DNA from: Candidatus Gastranaerophilales bacterium
GTDB taxonomy: Bacteria; Cyanobacteriota; Vampirovibrionia; Gastranaerophilales; Gastranaerophilaceae
Assembly (NCBI GenBank): GCA_910586855.1
Contig: CAJUJH010000001.1
Coordinates: 1,007,175 to 1,071,174 of the forward strand
Direction: 5' to 3'
Length of the DNA: 64,000 bases
The position numbers and the translations under genes are program-made. The notes beneath the pieces are model-generated. The model was not told where the DNA came from and ran no database searches. It saw nothing but the letters and a program-made list of their open reading frames with translations. Positions 13,574-21,587 of the stretch are shown piece after piece. Position 1 is the first letter of the stretch. Each line of letters starts with the position of its first letter.

Positions 13574-14894
13574 GGTTGAAACTTTAAGACCCGTTGAAGT
13601 AAGTGATTTTTATATAAAACAAATCACAAACGGAATGAAGCGGTATTTTAAAGAAAATATCTTTGATGAAATCTTTAAAATCCTGAATGATAATAATGTT
13701 GTAAATTCAGCTTCTGATATTATTTCAGCGTTAAAATCCGGGCGGATTTATTATTCAAACGGCGCCTTTAGAACTGAAAATGCCTTTTCAAATAAAGTGG
13801 CAACAACCCTTGAAGCCTTAGGGGCGCAATATCGATATGGCGCTTATTATATCGAGCGCTCCTTTATCCCGCTTGAAATTGAAAACACCCTTGCGCTTGT
13901 TGCGGCTCGTGAAGCTGCCAAGGTTGCCGCTTTAAATAAATTTTTCCTTGATTTACCATCAAACCTTGAGAAATTAACCCTTGATGCTTTTATTGAAAAA
14001 GCGGTGGATAAAACCTTTAAGAAGTTTGAAATCGACCTTCTAAAAACAGCTGAAGAAAAAAAAATCCCTACAATAAGTGCCGGTTTTAATGTTTCACCAA
14101 ATGTCAAGGTTTCAAAATCTGAAGAAAAAAAGATTGATGATTATTGGAAAAATATCAATAAGCAGGAAGATGAATTAAAAAAAGGTATTGACAAGGCGAA
14201 GAAAGATAAAGATAAAGACACAAAAGCCAATTTGCAAGACCAATTAAAGGCTTTAAGAAAATCATCACGTGAAAATGCACCACAGCTGTCTATTGATTTT
14301 AATAATTTTAATTTAGATAAACAATCTCAAAAAATTGCCCAGGATTATGTATACAATATGAAATATTGGGTGAAGAAATGGGAAGTAAAAGAAATAATTA
14401 AAATGCGGCAAGATGTCGCAAAGATGGTTTCAGAAGGCGCAAGAGTTCCGACCCTTAAAAAGTATTTTCAAGGACGATGGGGAATAGCAGAGCGCAAAGC
14501 AGAGTTTCTTGCTGTAAATGAAAGTCATTTGGCAGGTTCCGTAATTTCTGCAACGCGTTATCAAGGCATGGGTTTTACTCATTTTCAATGGGATAGAAGC
14601 TCGTCCAAAGAAAAGCGTAAACTGCATGAGGAATACTATGGCAAAGTTTTTGCATATAATAACCCGCCTTTAATTGATAAAGACCTTAATATAACAGGAC
14701 TTCCTCGTCAGATTTGGAACTGTAAATGTCATATAAGACCCGTTATAAATAGGTCATTTTTTGAAAACTCAAGAAAAATTCAAAATGCTAAAAGAAATAT
14801 TTTTAAAAAAGCTTGGTACACAATCCAAAACAGTGCACAATGCCATAATAACCCTTGGCGATATCGACGATTCGGGGAAGGGCAAGAGGTTTAA
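13566..14894 (+). CDS. Head morphogenesis (SPP1 gp7/Mu F-like) protein
   Basis: A 442-residue minor head protein, starting with TTG 8 bp inside the portal gene. The N-terminal ~150 residues are helical. A lysine-rich linker (KKGIDKAKKDKDKDTK) sits in the middle. The C-terminal Mu F/SPP1 gp7 domain includes RAEFLAVNE-like AERKAEFLAVNESHLAGSVI, FTHFQWDRSSSKEKRKLH and IWNCKCHIRPVI. The last ~45 codons overlap the next gene by 134 bp and lack family character, so the functional protein may end near residue 398. The family helps DNA ejection or stabilises the portal. Confidence 0.8.
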   Translation: MTKVETLRPVEVSDFYIKQITNGMKRYFKENIFDEIFKILNDNNVVNSASDIISALKSGRIYYSNGAFRTENAFSNKVATTLEALGAQYRYGAYYIERSFIPLEIENTLALVAAREAAKVAALNKFFLDLPSNLEKLTLDAFIEKAVDKTFKKFEIDLLKTAEEKKIPTISAGFNVSPNVKVSKSEEKKIDDYWKNINKQEDELKKGIDKAKKDKDKDTKANLQDQLKALRKSSRENAPQLSIDFNNFNLDKQSQKIAQDYVYNMKYWVKKWEVKEIIKMRQDVAKMVSEGARVPTLKKYFQGRWGIAERKAEFLAVNESHLAGSVISATRYQGMGFTHFQWDRSSSKEKRKLHEEYYGKVFAYNNPPLIDKDLNITGLPRQIWNCKCHIRPVINRSFFENSRKIQNAKRNIFKKAWYTIQNSAQCHNNPWRYRRFGEGQEV

Positions 14895-16485
14895 AAGCCG
14901 TTTCATTCAGCCGGGGCTTGCGGGATACCCGGGGCAATACGGGAATGTTCTTGTTAAAAAGGAAACATTAGATGAATGCTTAAATAGTATTATTGGCGCT
15001 CCCGTTATTATTGAACATCAAGATATCACGGTCGATAACGCGGACGATGTACGTGTTGGTGTTATATCAAGTGCTTATTATAACGAAAAAGACGGTTGGT
15101 ATTGGTGTGAAGGGGTTATTTGGGACGAAACCGCACAAAACCTCATAACTGATAAACACTGGTCTGTTTCCTGTTCCTATGATTATCTTCAGGAAGACAA
15201 TGAAGGTGGGACAGAAAACAATATCTCATATGACAGAGAATTTACAAAGCTAAATTTCCGTCATCTCGCCCTTGTTAATAACCCCCGCTATGAACGGGCA
15301 AATATTGTATTTAACAGTAAGACAGTGCAGAACGGCGGAGATGGGTCAGGTAACTTTGACCATGATGGCAGACCCGGCAAAGTGGGCGGAAGTGCATCTG
15401 ATAGTGGTAATATTGTTGATTTATCTAATAAATTTAATAAAACACCGACTATTCAAGAAGTTAAAAGCTATGTTAATGAATTGGTTCAAAAAGGTGCTAA
15501 ATTTACCACCCTTTCACCCGATTGGTATGTTGATTTAAAAGTTAATTCTAAAGCAAAAAAACATATTATTTATTCCAGTGAATGGAATAAGCTTAATCGT
15601 ACTGAAAAAGATAGACACAACCAATATGTGAAAGATTTAGAAAAGTTATTAAATAATGCAGAATACATTGGAGAAAAACTCAATTCAAAGCAAAGCAATA
15701 AACCAAACGTTGAAAAATATCATTATTTTAAAACAATTGCGAAAATCGGGCAAAATTCTTATGAAATAATTTTTGATACAGAACAACACAAAGGTGATAA
15801 CACACAAAAGCCGCAAACAGTGCACTTATACAATATACATGAAATTAAAGAAGTTCCCGTTCGCTCAGGGTCAGGTAAAAACCACCCCATTAAACATACG
15901 ATTGGGAACTCCAATATTATATTAGCTGATTTTACACCAAATTTCAACCCGTCTGTAACAAAACATGAAGCAATAAAGGAGCAAGATATGGCATTAATTG
16001 ATGAACTGGAAAACCTAATCAGAAAAGTAAGAAATAACAAGGAGGATAATATGGAAAAAGAAAAAGACAAAGAAGTCAACAATGAAGATGTGGATAAAAG
16101 AGAAATTCTACGCGAAGTTGATGCTATCGCAATGAAACCTGTTTCAGAATTTAAGGGTGGTGCTGAAGAAAAATTCAGAACTATAACCAAAAAACTTGAA
16201 GACTTAAGCTATAACAAATCTTCTACAGGCACTGCTGATAATTCAGACGATGAAGGTTGTAAAGATAAAGAAGTCAAAAATGAATCCGAAAAAGACAAAG
16301 ATGAGGTTAAAGACCTTGAAAAAGATTTGAAGAAAGATGTTGAAAATTCCATCAATAATTCTAAACCTGATTATTTCGAAAGAATAAATAAAATCTATAA
16401 TGCGGCAAATGAACCGCCAAAAGACCATACAGAGTATGTTTCCAGGGCGGACAGATTAAAAGCTGCTGAAGAATATTTCGGATAA
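14761..16485 (+). CDS. DUF2213 prohead protease fused to PBECR-like nuclease domain and scaffold
   Basis: A 574-residue three-part protein. Residues ~25-180 form a DUF2213 head-protease-like domain (TVHNAIITLGDIDDSGKGKR, HWSVSCSYDY, RHLALVNNPRY). A Gly-rich connector (GGDGSGNFDHDGRPGKVGGS) leads to residues ~220-375, which contain KHIIYSSEWNKLN, GEKLNSK and VHLYNIHEI, resembling the phage Barnase-EndoU-ColicinE5/D-RelE (PBECR) nuclease domains. The last ~165 residues are acidic, coiled and scaffold-like. TTG 14761 has AGG 8 bases upstream; an ATG at 14785 is an alternative. The protease active site is not obvious to me. Confidence 0.75.
   Translation: MKTQEKFKMLKEIFLKKLGTQSKTVHNAIITLGDIDDSGKGKRFKSRFIQPGLAGYPGQYGNVLVKKETLDECLNSIIGAPVIIEHQDITVDNADDVRVGVISSAYYNEKDGWYWCEGVIWDETAQNLITDKHWSVSCSYDYLQEDNEGGTENNISYDREFTKLNFRHLALVNNPRYERANIVFNSKTVQNGGDGSGNFDHDGRPGKVGGSASDSGNIVDLSNKFNKTPTIQEVKSYVNELVQKGAKFTTLSPDWYVDLKVNSKAKKHIIYSSEWNKLNRTEKDRHNQYVKDLEKLLNNAEYIGEKLNSKQSNKPNVEKYHYFKTIAKIGQNSYEIIFDTEQHKGDNTQKPQTVHLYNIHEIKEVPVRSGSGKNHPIKHTIGNSNIILADFTPNFNPSVTKHEAIKEQDMALIDELENLIRKVRNNKEDNMEKEKDKEVNNEDVDKREILREVDAIAMKPVSEFKGGAEEKFRTITKKLEDLSYNKSSTGTADNSDDEGCKDKEVKNESEKDKDEVKDLEKDLKKDVENSINNSKPDYFERINKIYNAANEPPKDHTEYVSRADRLKAAEEYFG
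15988..16485 (+). CDS. Nested in-frame scaffold protein (internal start)
   Basis: Within the DUF2213 gene and in the same frame, AAAGGAG (15975-15981) precedes ATG 15988, and AAGGAGG (16039-16045) precedes ATG 16051. Both sites are stronger than that of the full-length gene. They would yield separate 165- or 144-residue products that are acidic, helical and lysine/glutamate-rich, as capsid scaffolds are. This is the arrangement of lambda C/Nu3, where the scaffold is the C-terminal part of the protease gene made from an internal start. The inference rests on ribosome sites and composition. Confidence 0.6.
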   Translation: MALIDELENLIRKVRNNKEDNMEKEKDKEVNNEDVDKREILREVDAIAMKPVSEFKGGAEEKFRTITKKLEDLSYNKSSTGTADNSDDEGCKDKEVKNESEKDKDEVKDLEKDLKKDVENSINNSKPDYFERINKIYNAANEPPKDHTEYVSRADRLKAAEEYFG

Positions 16486-16522
16486 ATTCCCATTTTCTCA
16501 TTAAAACTAACAAATAACATCA

Positions 16523-16545
16523 GGGGACCTTTGAGGTCCTCTTTT
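16523..16545 (+). terminator. Hairpin with T-run before capsid genes
   Basis: GGGGACCT (16523-16530) pairs with AGGTCCTC (16534-16541) across a 3-base loop (one G-T pair) and TTTT follows. It may reduce read-through or mark an RNA-processing point that lets capsid transcripts accumulate separately. Confidence 0.65.
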
Positions 16546-16577
16546 CAATGCAATTTTTAAAAGGAGGAGTTAAATAA

Positions 16578-17087
16578 ATGGCAACCAACATTTCCCTAAA
16601 CCAGTTTGCCCCAAATGCCCCGATAGCTGGGCTTTATTGTTATATGGCAAACTTACCGCAACTGCACAATATTATTGTGTCCAAAAATCAAGAAACACCG
16701 CTTTATTCAGGCGCTGTTGTTACTCTTGACCCTGCTGCAACCAATCCGCACGCATCGGAAGTTCTGCAAGCACAGCCGACTGACTCTGTTTATGGCGTTG
16801 TTTCTTTTAACCCGATTGGCAACCAATTCGGCTTTGTTGAAGGGGGTTACACTACATCTGACAGAGTTTCCGTTGCTCGTGAAAATGACATTATTTTTAT
16901 GCCGGCAGCAGGAGCAATTGCAGAAGGTGCAAAACTTTATTTTACGGCTGATAACGAAGTAACATCCACCGCCACCGCAGGAAATTCAATTGTAGGTATT
17001 GCGACTACACCTGCAAAGGCAAAGGGCGATTTTGTAAAAGTTCAGCTTAAATTTGAAACAACAGGAGCAACAGGAGGTGAAGGCTAA
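16578..17087 (+). CDS. Capsid decoration/cement protein
   Basis: A 169-residue protein located directly before the major capsid gene, the usual place for decoration proteins. An exceptionally strong AAAAGGAGGAG site precedes the ATG. The sequence is beta-rich (TPLYSGAVVTLDPAATNPHA, SVYGVVSFNPIGNQFGF, SIVGIATTPAKAKGDFVKV) and matches the structural cement proteins that cap the capsid lattice and stabilise it against internal pressure. It overlaps the capsid gene by one base. Confidence 0.75.
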   Translation: MATNISLNQFAPNAPIAGLYCYMANLPQLHNIIVSKNQETPLYSGAVVTLDPAATNPHASEVLQAQPTDSVYGVVSFNPIGNQFGFVEGGYTTSDRVSVARENDIIFMPAAGAIAEGAKLYFTADNEVTSTATAGNSIVGIATTPAKAKGDFVKVQLKFETTGATGGEG

Positions 17088-18115
17088 TGACAGCAGCATC
17101 AAATAAAATCGGTGTTTTGACAACCGAACAGTATAAGAATAAATTCAGGGTAGATAATGCTGTAGCATTTGCAAACCCTCAAAGCTACGGGCTTGAAAGA
17201 GCTATAACAACTCTTACCCAGCTTGTAGCGGGTGTCCAAAGACAAAAATTCTACACTGTGGCAGAGTCTTTGCCAACTTATGTTCCAATCGAAATGGGAA
17301 CAGGCGCTTATTCAAGGCAGCTTTTCCAATACAGAGTGGCGCAAGTTGGTGACAGCTTTGAAGCAGGTATTGTGCAGCCCGGAAACGGTATTAACAAAGA
17401 TACAAACCTTGATATCGTAATTGACGGCGTTTCCATCAGAAATAATTTCTGGAGAATGAAATACGAAGCATCGAAAGAAATCCTCGAAATGGCAAGAGTG
17501 AACGCTGTTGATTTTTCATATATTGAAGAGCAGGAAATTGCCCGTAAGGAAACCGTGGATAAAGGTATTCAAAAAATTACCTTTATGGGAACTGATGATG
17601 GTTTAAACTTCGGGCTTTTAAATCAACCTGAAGTTACAATCAATACATCATTGCTCCCTGTAAGCATTCAAAATATGACGATTGAGCAGCTGACAAACTA
17701 TGCTAAAACTGCAATTTCAACATATTTTGTAAATACTAATTCAACCGTATTTCCAAATACCTGGTTGATGCCAACCGCAACATATATGTCTTTGGGTGTT
17801 CCTATTAATCCTGAATTCCCGATTGGAACGGTAAGAGAATATTTAGAAAAAGCATTTATTGCAGCCGGTGCTCCTGCTGATTTCAAAATTCTCCACACTG
17901 TTTATAACAACACAGCGGGTACAGGTGGCAGAGGCAGACACGTTCTATACAATCGTAACCCTCAAACACTTACTATGTATATTCCAAAACCGTATACACC
18001 ATATCCTTTATATCCTTCAGGTTCTTTGGATATGATTTCGGATGCTGAAATGCAGTTCACAGGCGTTTGGGTAAAACGTTCAGCTGAATTATTATACTTA
18101 GATGAAGCGGCATAA
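17087..18115 (+). CDS. Major capsid protein (DUF2184 family)
   Basis: A 342-residue capsid subunit with the HK97 fold expected from family. Recognisable DUF2184 segments are FYTVAESLPTYVPIEMGTGA, NFWRMKYEASKEILEMARVN, DKGIQKITFMGTDDGLNFGL and MYIPKPYTPYPLYP. No delta domain precedes the start, which fits the use of a separate scaffold. It is translated from an ATG that overlaps the decoration-protein stop. An AGGAGG-type site for the following gene lies at the end. Confidence 0.85.
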   Translation: MTAASNKIGVLTTEQYKNKFRVDNAVAFANPQSYGLERAITTLTQLVAGVQRQKFYTVAESLPTYVPIEMGTGAYSRQLFQYRVAQVGDSFEAGIVQPGNGINKDTNLDIVIDGVSIRNNFWRMKYEASKEILEMARVNAVDFSYIEEQEIARKETVDKGIQKITFMGTDDGLNFGLLNQPEVTINTSLLPVSIQNMTIEQLTNYAKTAISTYFVNTNSTVFPNTWLMPTATYMSLGVPINPEFPIGTVREYLEKAFIAAGAPADFKILHTVYNNTAGTGGRGRHVLYNRNPQTLTMYIPKPYTPYPLYPSGSLDMISDAEMQFTGVWVKRSAELLYLDEAA

Positions 18116-18124
18116 GGAGGCAAA

Positions 18125-18448
18125 ATGAGACTATACAACAAATCAAAAAGAATATATCAACATTCTTTTTATAACAAAGAAAACAAGCTGGAAGTTCTGA
18201 ATCTTAAACCAGGTCAAAATGCTGAAATCCCCGCCGAGGTTGCCAAACTTTGGTTAGAAACCAGGGATGTGGTTGAATATGTTGACCCAAAAGAAGCCAA
18301 AGCTAAAGAAGCTAAGGCAGAAGGTGAGAAAAAAGCTCTTCAAAAAGAGAACGAGGACCTTAAGGCAAAAATAGCACAACTTGAAGCGGAAGCCAAAGCT
18401 AAAGAAGCTAAGGCAGAAGGTGAGAAAACCTCCAAAGATAAACAATAA
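18125..18448 (+). CDS. Small phage protein with duplicated coiled tail
   Basis: A 107-residue protein. Residues 1-55 form a compact domain (LEVLNLKPGQNAEIPAEVAK) common in small phage head proteins. The rest is an Ala-Lys-Glu coiled coil in which KEAKAKEAKAEGEK occurs twice, encoded by a perfect 40-bp DNA repeat (18293-18332 and 18389-18428). GGAGG lies 4 bases before the ATG. The function is unknown; it probably belongs to head assembly. The repeat allows in-frame length change by recombination. Confidence 0.65.
   Translation: MRLYNKSKRIYQHSFYNKENKLEVLNLKPGQNAEIPAEVAKLWLETRDVVEYVDPKEAKAKEAKAEGEKKALQKENEDLKAKIAQLEAEAKAKEAKAEGEKTSKDKQ
18293..18428 (+). repeat. 40-bp perfect direct repeat inside coding region
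   Basis: The block at 18293-18332 is repeated exactly at 18389-18428 with a 96-bp period (32 codons), duplicating a coiled-coil heptad segment. Confidence 0.85.
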
Positions 18449-18465
18449 GGAATAATGGGGAAATT

Positions 18466-19035
18466 ATGGCAAGTATAGAAAATATAACGGTTGAAGACTT
18501 TAAAAATCTATTCACGCGTGATTTCCCCTATCTTCCTTTATATGAGGAAGGCAAAGCCTATTTTATTAACGATATTGTTTATTTCAACAATAATTTCTAT
18601 AAATCTTTGATTGATGGAAATTTGACTTCTCCTGATAATTCGGATAATTGGGAATTAACAAATGATAGCGTTGATAATTATATTCAAGACAGTGACATTT
18701 TAAGAGCTTTTGCTGAGGCAAAAATCAATTTTAACCCTAATTTTTTCAAGGATGATGAAACCGCTATAATGGTTTTTTGTTATCTTGCGGCGCATTATTT
18801 AATAATTGATTTAAACAATGCTTCAAATCCTTTAGTGCTTGGCTTTATGGGTTTCACTCAATCCAAAAGCGTAGGGTCGGTGTCTGAAAGCTACGGCATA
18901 CCGCAATGGATGTTAAATAATCAATTATTAAGCGCTTATGCTCAAACGGGTTACGGTAGGAAATATTTAAGCCTTATTCAACCTTATTTAATCGGCAATA
19001 TTATTTTGACCCCGGGGAGAACAACATTTGGGTAG
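18466..19035 (+). CDS. Head-tail connector (DUF4054) with CBM-like insert
   Basis: A 189-residue protein. Residues 1-20 and 85-189 match the DUF4054 head-completion family (FKNLFTRDFPYLP, AEAKINFNPNFFKDDETAIM, YLAAHYLI). Between them, residues ~25-65 (YFINDIVYFNNNFYKSLIDG followed by a PDNSDNWEL end) look like a small carbohydrate-binding or chitin-binding-like module, an unusual insertion for a connector. It starts 18 bp after the coiled protein and overlaps the next gene by 8 bp. Confidence 0.7.
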   Translation: MASIENITVEDFKNLFTRDFPYLPLYEEGKAYFINDIVYFNNNFYKSLIDGNLTSPDNSDNWELTNDSVDNYIQDSDILRAFAEAKINFNPNFFKDDETAIMVFCYLAAHYLIIDLNNASNPLVLGFMGFTQSKSVGSVSESYGIPQWMLNNQLLSAYAQTGYGRKYLSLIQPYLIGNIILTPGRTTFG

Positions 19036-19603
19036 GATTAATAAAACCAGAATAAGATATGGCAAACTTTCAGATGTCATTCAAAAGCTAAATAAGAAAA
19101 TTTCAATTCGGGTGGGGATTATTGGTCCTGAAGCTTCTAAAAAAGTAGAAGGGGCTGACCTTAATATGGCGGAACTTGGCGCAGTTCATGAATTTGGAGC
19201 GCGTATCGCCGTTACTGAAAAAATGCGGGCATTCTTGCATCATATGGGTATTCATCTAAAAAAAGATACAACGGAAATTGAAATTCCTGTCCGTTCTTTT
19301 CTAAGAGAAGCGCTTTTAACGCCTGATGGCAAAAAAGCTTTGCAAGTGTGGAATATTTCAGAAAAAGAAGCTTTGATTGAATATCTTAATAACGATGGCA
19401 CTTCTGCGGAAGTTTTAGCAAACGCTATAGGCGCAAAGGCGCTTGATAGAGTTTTAGAGGCTTTTGATACGGGCGGATTTGGTAAATGGAAACCAATAAC
19501 GGAATTTACCCGAGAACATAGAGAGAGCGGAGCAGATAACCCGCCGCTTAATAGCACGGGCGTTTTAAGGAAATCTGTCACATTTGAGGTAAAAGAATTA
19601 TGA
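19028..19603 (+). CDS. Phage virion morphogenesis / tail-completion protein
   Basis: A 191-residue protein starting with TTG, with GGGGAG upstream. The segment ISIRVGIIGPEA, then NMAELGAVHEFGA and IPVRSFLREAL, is typical of phage virion-morphogenesis (Mu G/P2 S-like) and HK97 gp10-like proteins that complete the neck or tail end. The C-terminal DNPPLNSTGVLRKSVTFEVK is the conserved ending. It overlaps the following Cys-rich gene by 4 bp. Confidence 0.8.
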   Translation: MGRINKTRIRYGKLSDVIQKLNKKISIRVGIIGPEASKKVEGADLNMAELGAVHEFGARIAVTEKMRAFLHHMGIHLKKDTTEIEIPVRSFLREALLTPDGKKALQVWNISEKEALIEYLNNDGTSAEVLANAIGAKALDRVLEAFDTGGFGKWKPITEFTREHRESGADNPPLNSTGVLRKSVTFEVKEL

Positions 19604-19782
19604 AGAAAAAAGAAAATATAAAAGAATGTGCAAATTGTGCACATTTCAACGATAAGAAATGTACTCATCCAACAAACATCGGGATTGAGATTAAATATAG
19701 AATTGAAACAACTTTGTTTTTAAAAACACCTGAAGAATTAAATGCAGACAACAACTGTAAGAACTACCATGAAAAGTCTTAA
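19600..19782 (+). CDS. Small Cys-rich phage protein (60 aa)
   Basis: A 60-residue protein with CANCAHFNDKKC followed by NNCKNYH, a likely metal or disulfide cluster. GAGG lies upstream of the ATG, which overlaps the morphogenesis gene. It lies immediately before the antisense HNH gene insertion. Function unknown. Confidence 0.6.
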   Translation: MKKKENIKECANCAHFNDKKCTHPTNIGIEIKYRIETTLFLKTPEELNADNNCKNYHEKS

Positions 19783-19798
19783 TTTTCAGAAAGCAAAA

Positions 19799-20446
19799 TT
19801 AAAAAACAGGCGTAGTAAATGCTTGCTCTACACTCCAACCTCTCTTTAATCTATACCAAAGGGTAGAACGATTTATTTTAAGAATGTCCGCCCATTCAGA
19901 TAATGTGTATGTCTGATTATTGAAAAATATTAAATGATTATTAGTTCTGTTATTGGCTTGTATTTTTGCATTTACCCAAGTACAATTTAATGGTTCATAA
20001 TTTCCATTAACATCAATTCTTTCTATGGTTAAATTATCTTGATAACCGTTTGAAACAGCCCACTCATAAAAAGCATTAAAGTTGCCTCTCCATTCATTAC
20101 ACATTGCAATACCTCTTTTGCCATAATTTGAGTATCTTGCACAATTAACATCGTAACAACGTGTTTTTATGCCGCGCCATATACGATATAACCGATGTGA
20201 TAGTGTTCTTTTGGTTGCTAATATTTTATTCCGAACTTCTTTACCATAACAACCGCAAGATTTTGTTTCTAAACTAATTAATCTTTCACGTCTAACTACG
20301 GTAATATTACCACATTCGCATTGACATTTGTAAAAATAAAAATAACCTTTTGAAGGGTTGGGATGAAGTTTTTTATGACTAAAGCTTAACACTGTTAGTC
20401 TATTAAATTTCTTTCCTACAATATCATTTACATTAATACGTTTCAT
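19799..20446 (-). CDS. Free-standing HNH/AP2-type homing endonuclease
   Basis: A 215-residue protein on the strand opposite to all surrounding late genes. The N-terminal part has a zinc site with CQCECGN and SCGCYGKE; the central part carries an HNH-like core (KTRCYDVNCARYSNYGKRGI, then TIERIDVNGNYEPLNCTWV); the C-terminal helix-turn-helix (YTLSEWADILKINRSTLWYR) reads DNA. This architecture is typical of mobile phage endonucleases that spread by cutting empty alleles. GGGAGG lies upstream of the ATG. The catalytic His is not strictly obvious, so activity is uncertain. Confidence 0.75.
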   Translation of the reverse strand: MKRINVNDIVGKKFNRLTVLSFSHKKLHPNPSKGYFYFYKCQCECGNITVVRRERLISLETKSCGCYGKEVRNKILATKRTLSHRLYRIWRGIKTRCYDVNCARYSNYGKRGIAMCNEWRGNFNAFYEWAVSNGYQDNLTIERIDVNGNYEPLNCTWVNAKIQANNRTNNHLIFFNNQTYTLSEWADILKINRSTLWYRLKRGWSVEQAFTTPVF

Positions 20447-20484
20447 AAAACAACCTCCCGATTGTTAATCCAAGTAATAAATAA

Positions 20485-20531
20485 TGGGCAGGTGGTTGGA
20501 TATTCCACTTTTCCGGTGCGACCGTAGCCCA
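20485..20531. other. Possible three-way junction upstream of HNH gene
   Basis: TGGGC (20485-20489) pairs with GCCCA (20527-20531), enclosing two hairpins: GTGG/CCAC (20492-20508) and CGGT/ACCG (20514-20524). The 47-nt element lies 40 bp before the endonuclease ATG and 22 bp before the next late gene. It could be an RNA structure of the mobile unit or its target-site remnant. Confidence 0.4.
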
Positions 20532-20552
20532 CAGTAATATTCTAACATAAAA

Positions 20553-20969
20553 ATGAAAAAATTAAATTTTAATAAACCCAAGAATATAAATGCTGCTTTG
20601 GCTTTTCCTAATATGGCGACTACTCTTTACGGTTGGGAAGTTCCCTTGACCTTGGAAAAGATTATTCAGGATGTTGTTGAAGGGGATTTAGTTACAACTA
20701 CACAGCAAATTAATTTTAAAGGCGTTTGGCAGCCCCTAAAAGATGAAGCGTTGCAATTCAAAGAGCCTGCCCAAAGAAGTTGGGAGTGGATTTGGATTCA
20801 TGCAGTATCCGGCACTTTAAACCTTGAAACAGCAGATAAAGTTATATTCAACCAAAAACGGTATAAAATCGTTGAGAAAAAGGATTATAGCCTAAATGGT
20901 TTTATTGAATATCAGTTGGTTAGAGATTATGAAAATTTAGAAACCGCATCTGATGCAAAAAGAAATTGA
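20553..20969 (+). CDS. Late neck/connector protein (138 aa)
   Basis: A 138-residue protein between the virion-morphogenesis gene and the neck-terminator-like gene, the slot normally filled by a head-tail or collar protein. It has TLYGWEVPLTLEKIIQDVVE, GVWQPLKDEALQFKEPAQRS and an IWIHAVSGTLNLETADKVIF strand-rich end. The last part overlaps the next gene by 17 bp. The SD is poor, perhaps because the HNH insertion separated it from its original leader. Confidence 0.6.
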   Translation: MKKLNFNKPKNINAALAFPNMATTLYGWEVPLTLEKIIQDVVEGDLVTTTQQINFKGVWQPLKDEALQFKEPAQRSWEWIWIHAVSGTLNLETADKVIFNQKRYKIVEKKDYSLNGFIEYQLVRDYENLETASDAKRN

Positions 20970-21528
20970 AAAAATATTTGTTGATATTATAAAGCACGAG
21001 CTTAATCTGCCTGATAATTACGGCAAAACAAGCAAAGGCGATATTATCCCCACAGTTATAATTGCCGCTCAAAATATCAAATTATTTAATACGAATAAAC
21101 TTCAAATAACGGTTAAAACGGTTTCTTCCCGCAATTATTCCAATAGAAGCGAAGTTAAAGAAAACCCCAATAACCCCGATGAATTTCTTGAAATTCAAGA
21201 TTTAAATCAATCCCGTTTAATGCAGATTGATATTTATTCAAGAAATAACGATGCCCGTGTTCGATATCCTGAAGTTGTTATGGCGCTCAATTCCAATTAT
21301 GCCAAGCAGCAGATGGATTTATACAATTTTAAAATCGGAACAATAACAAACGATATAAACCTTTCAGGGCTTGATGGCGGTTCCGATATTAACAGATTTA
21401 CTATTTCATTTAATGTGCTTGTTCACTATCAGAAAATAACCCCCATTCCCTATTATGATAAATTTCAAACCAATTTGGACGGTGAACAAGGTCAAATAGC
21501 GCAAATTAACCGTAGTGTTTCAGAGTAA
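20953..21528 (+). CDS. Tail terminator / neck protein (gp12-like)
   Basis: A 191-residue protein. The pattern of a helical start (EIEKIFVDIIKHELNLPDNY), central strands (LQITVKTVSSRNYSN, LMQIDIYSRNNDARVRYPEV) and a final FTISFNVLVHYQK resembles tail-terminator or neck proteins of the LIC_12616/gp12-like group, which cap the tail tube and join it to the head. Its position before the sheath gene supports this. Confidence 0.65.
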   Translation: MQKEIEKIFVDIIKHELNLPDNYGKTSKGDIIPTVIIAAQNIKLFNTNKLQITVKTVSSRNYSNRSEVKENPNNPDEFLEIQDLNQSRLMQIDIYSRNNDARVRYPEVVMALNSNYAKQQMDLYNFKIGTITNDINLSGLDGGSDINRFTISFNVLVHYQKITPIPYYDKFQTNLDGEQGQIAQINRSVSE

Positions 21529-21587
21529 GGCTTTTTGCCTTTCTCTTTCACACCGGCTTCGCACCACAATAAATTAAGGAGTTTAAA

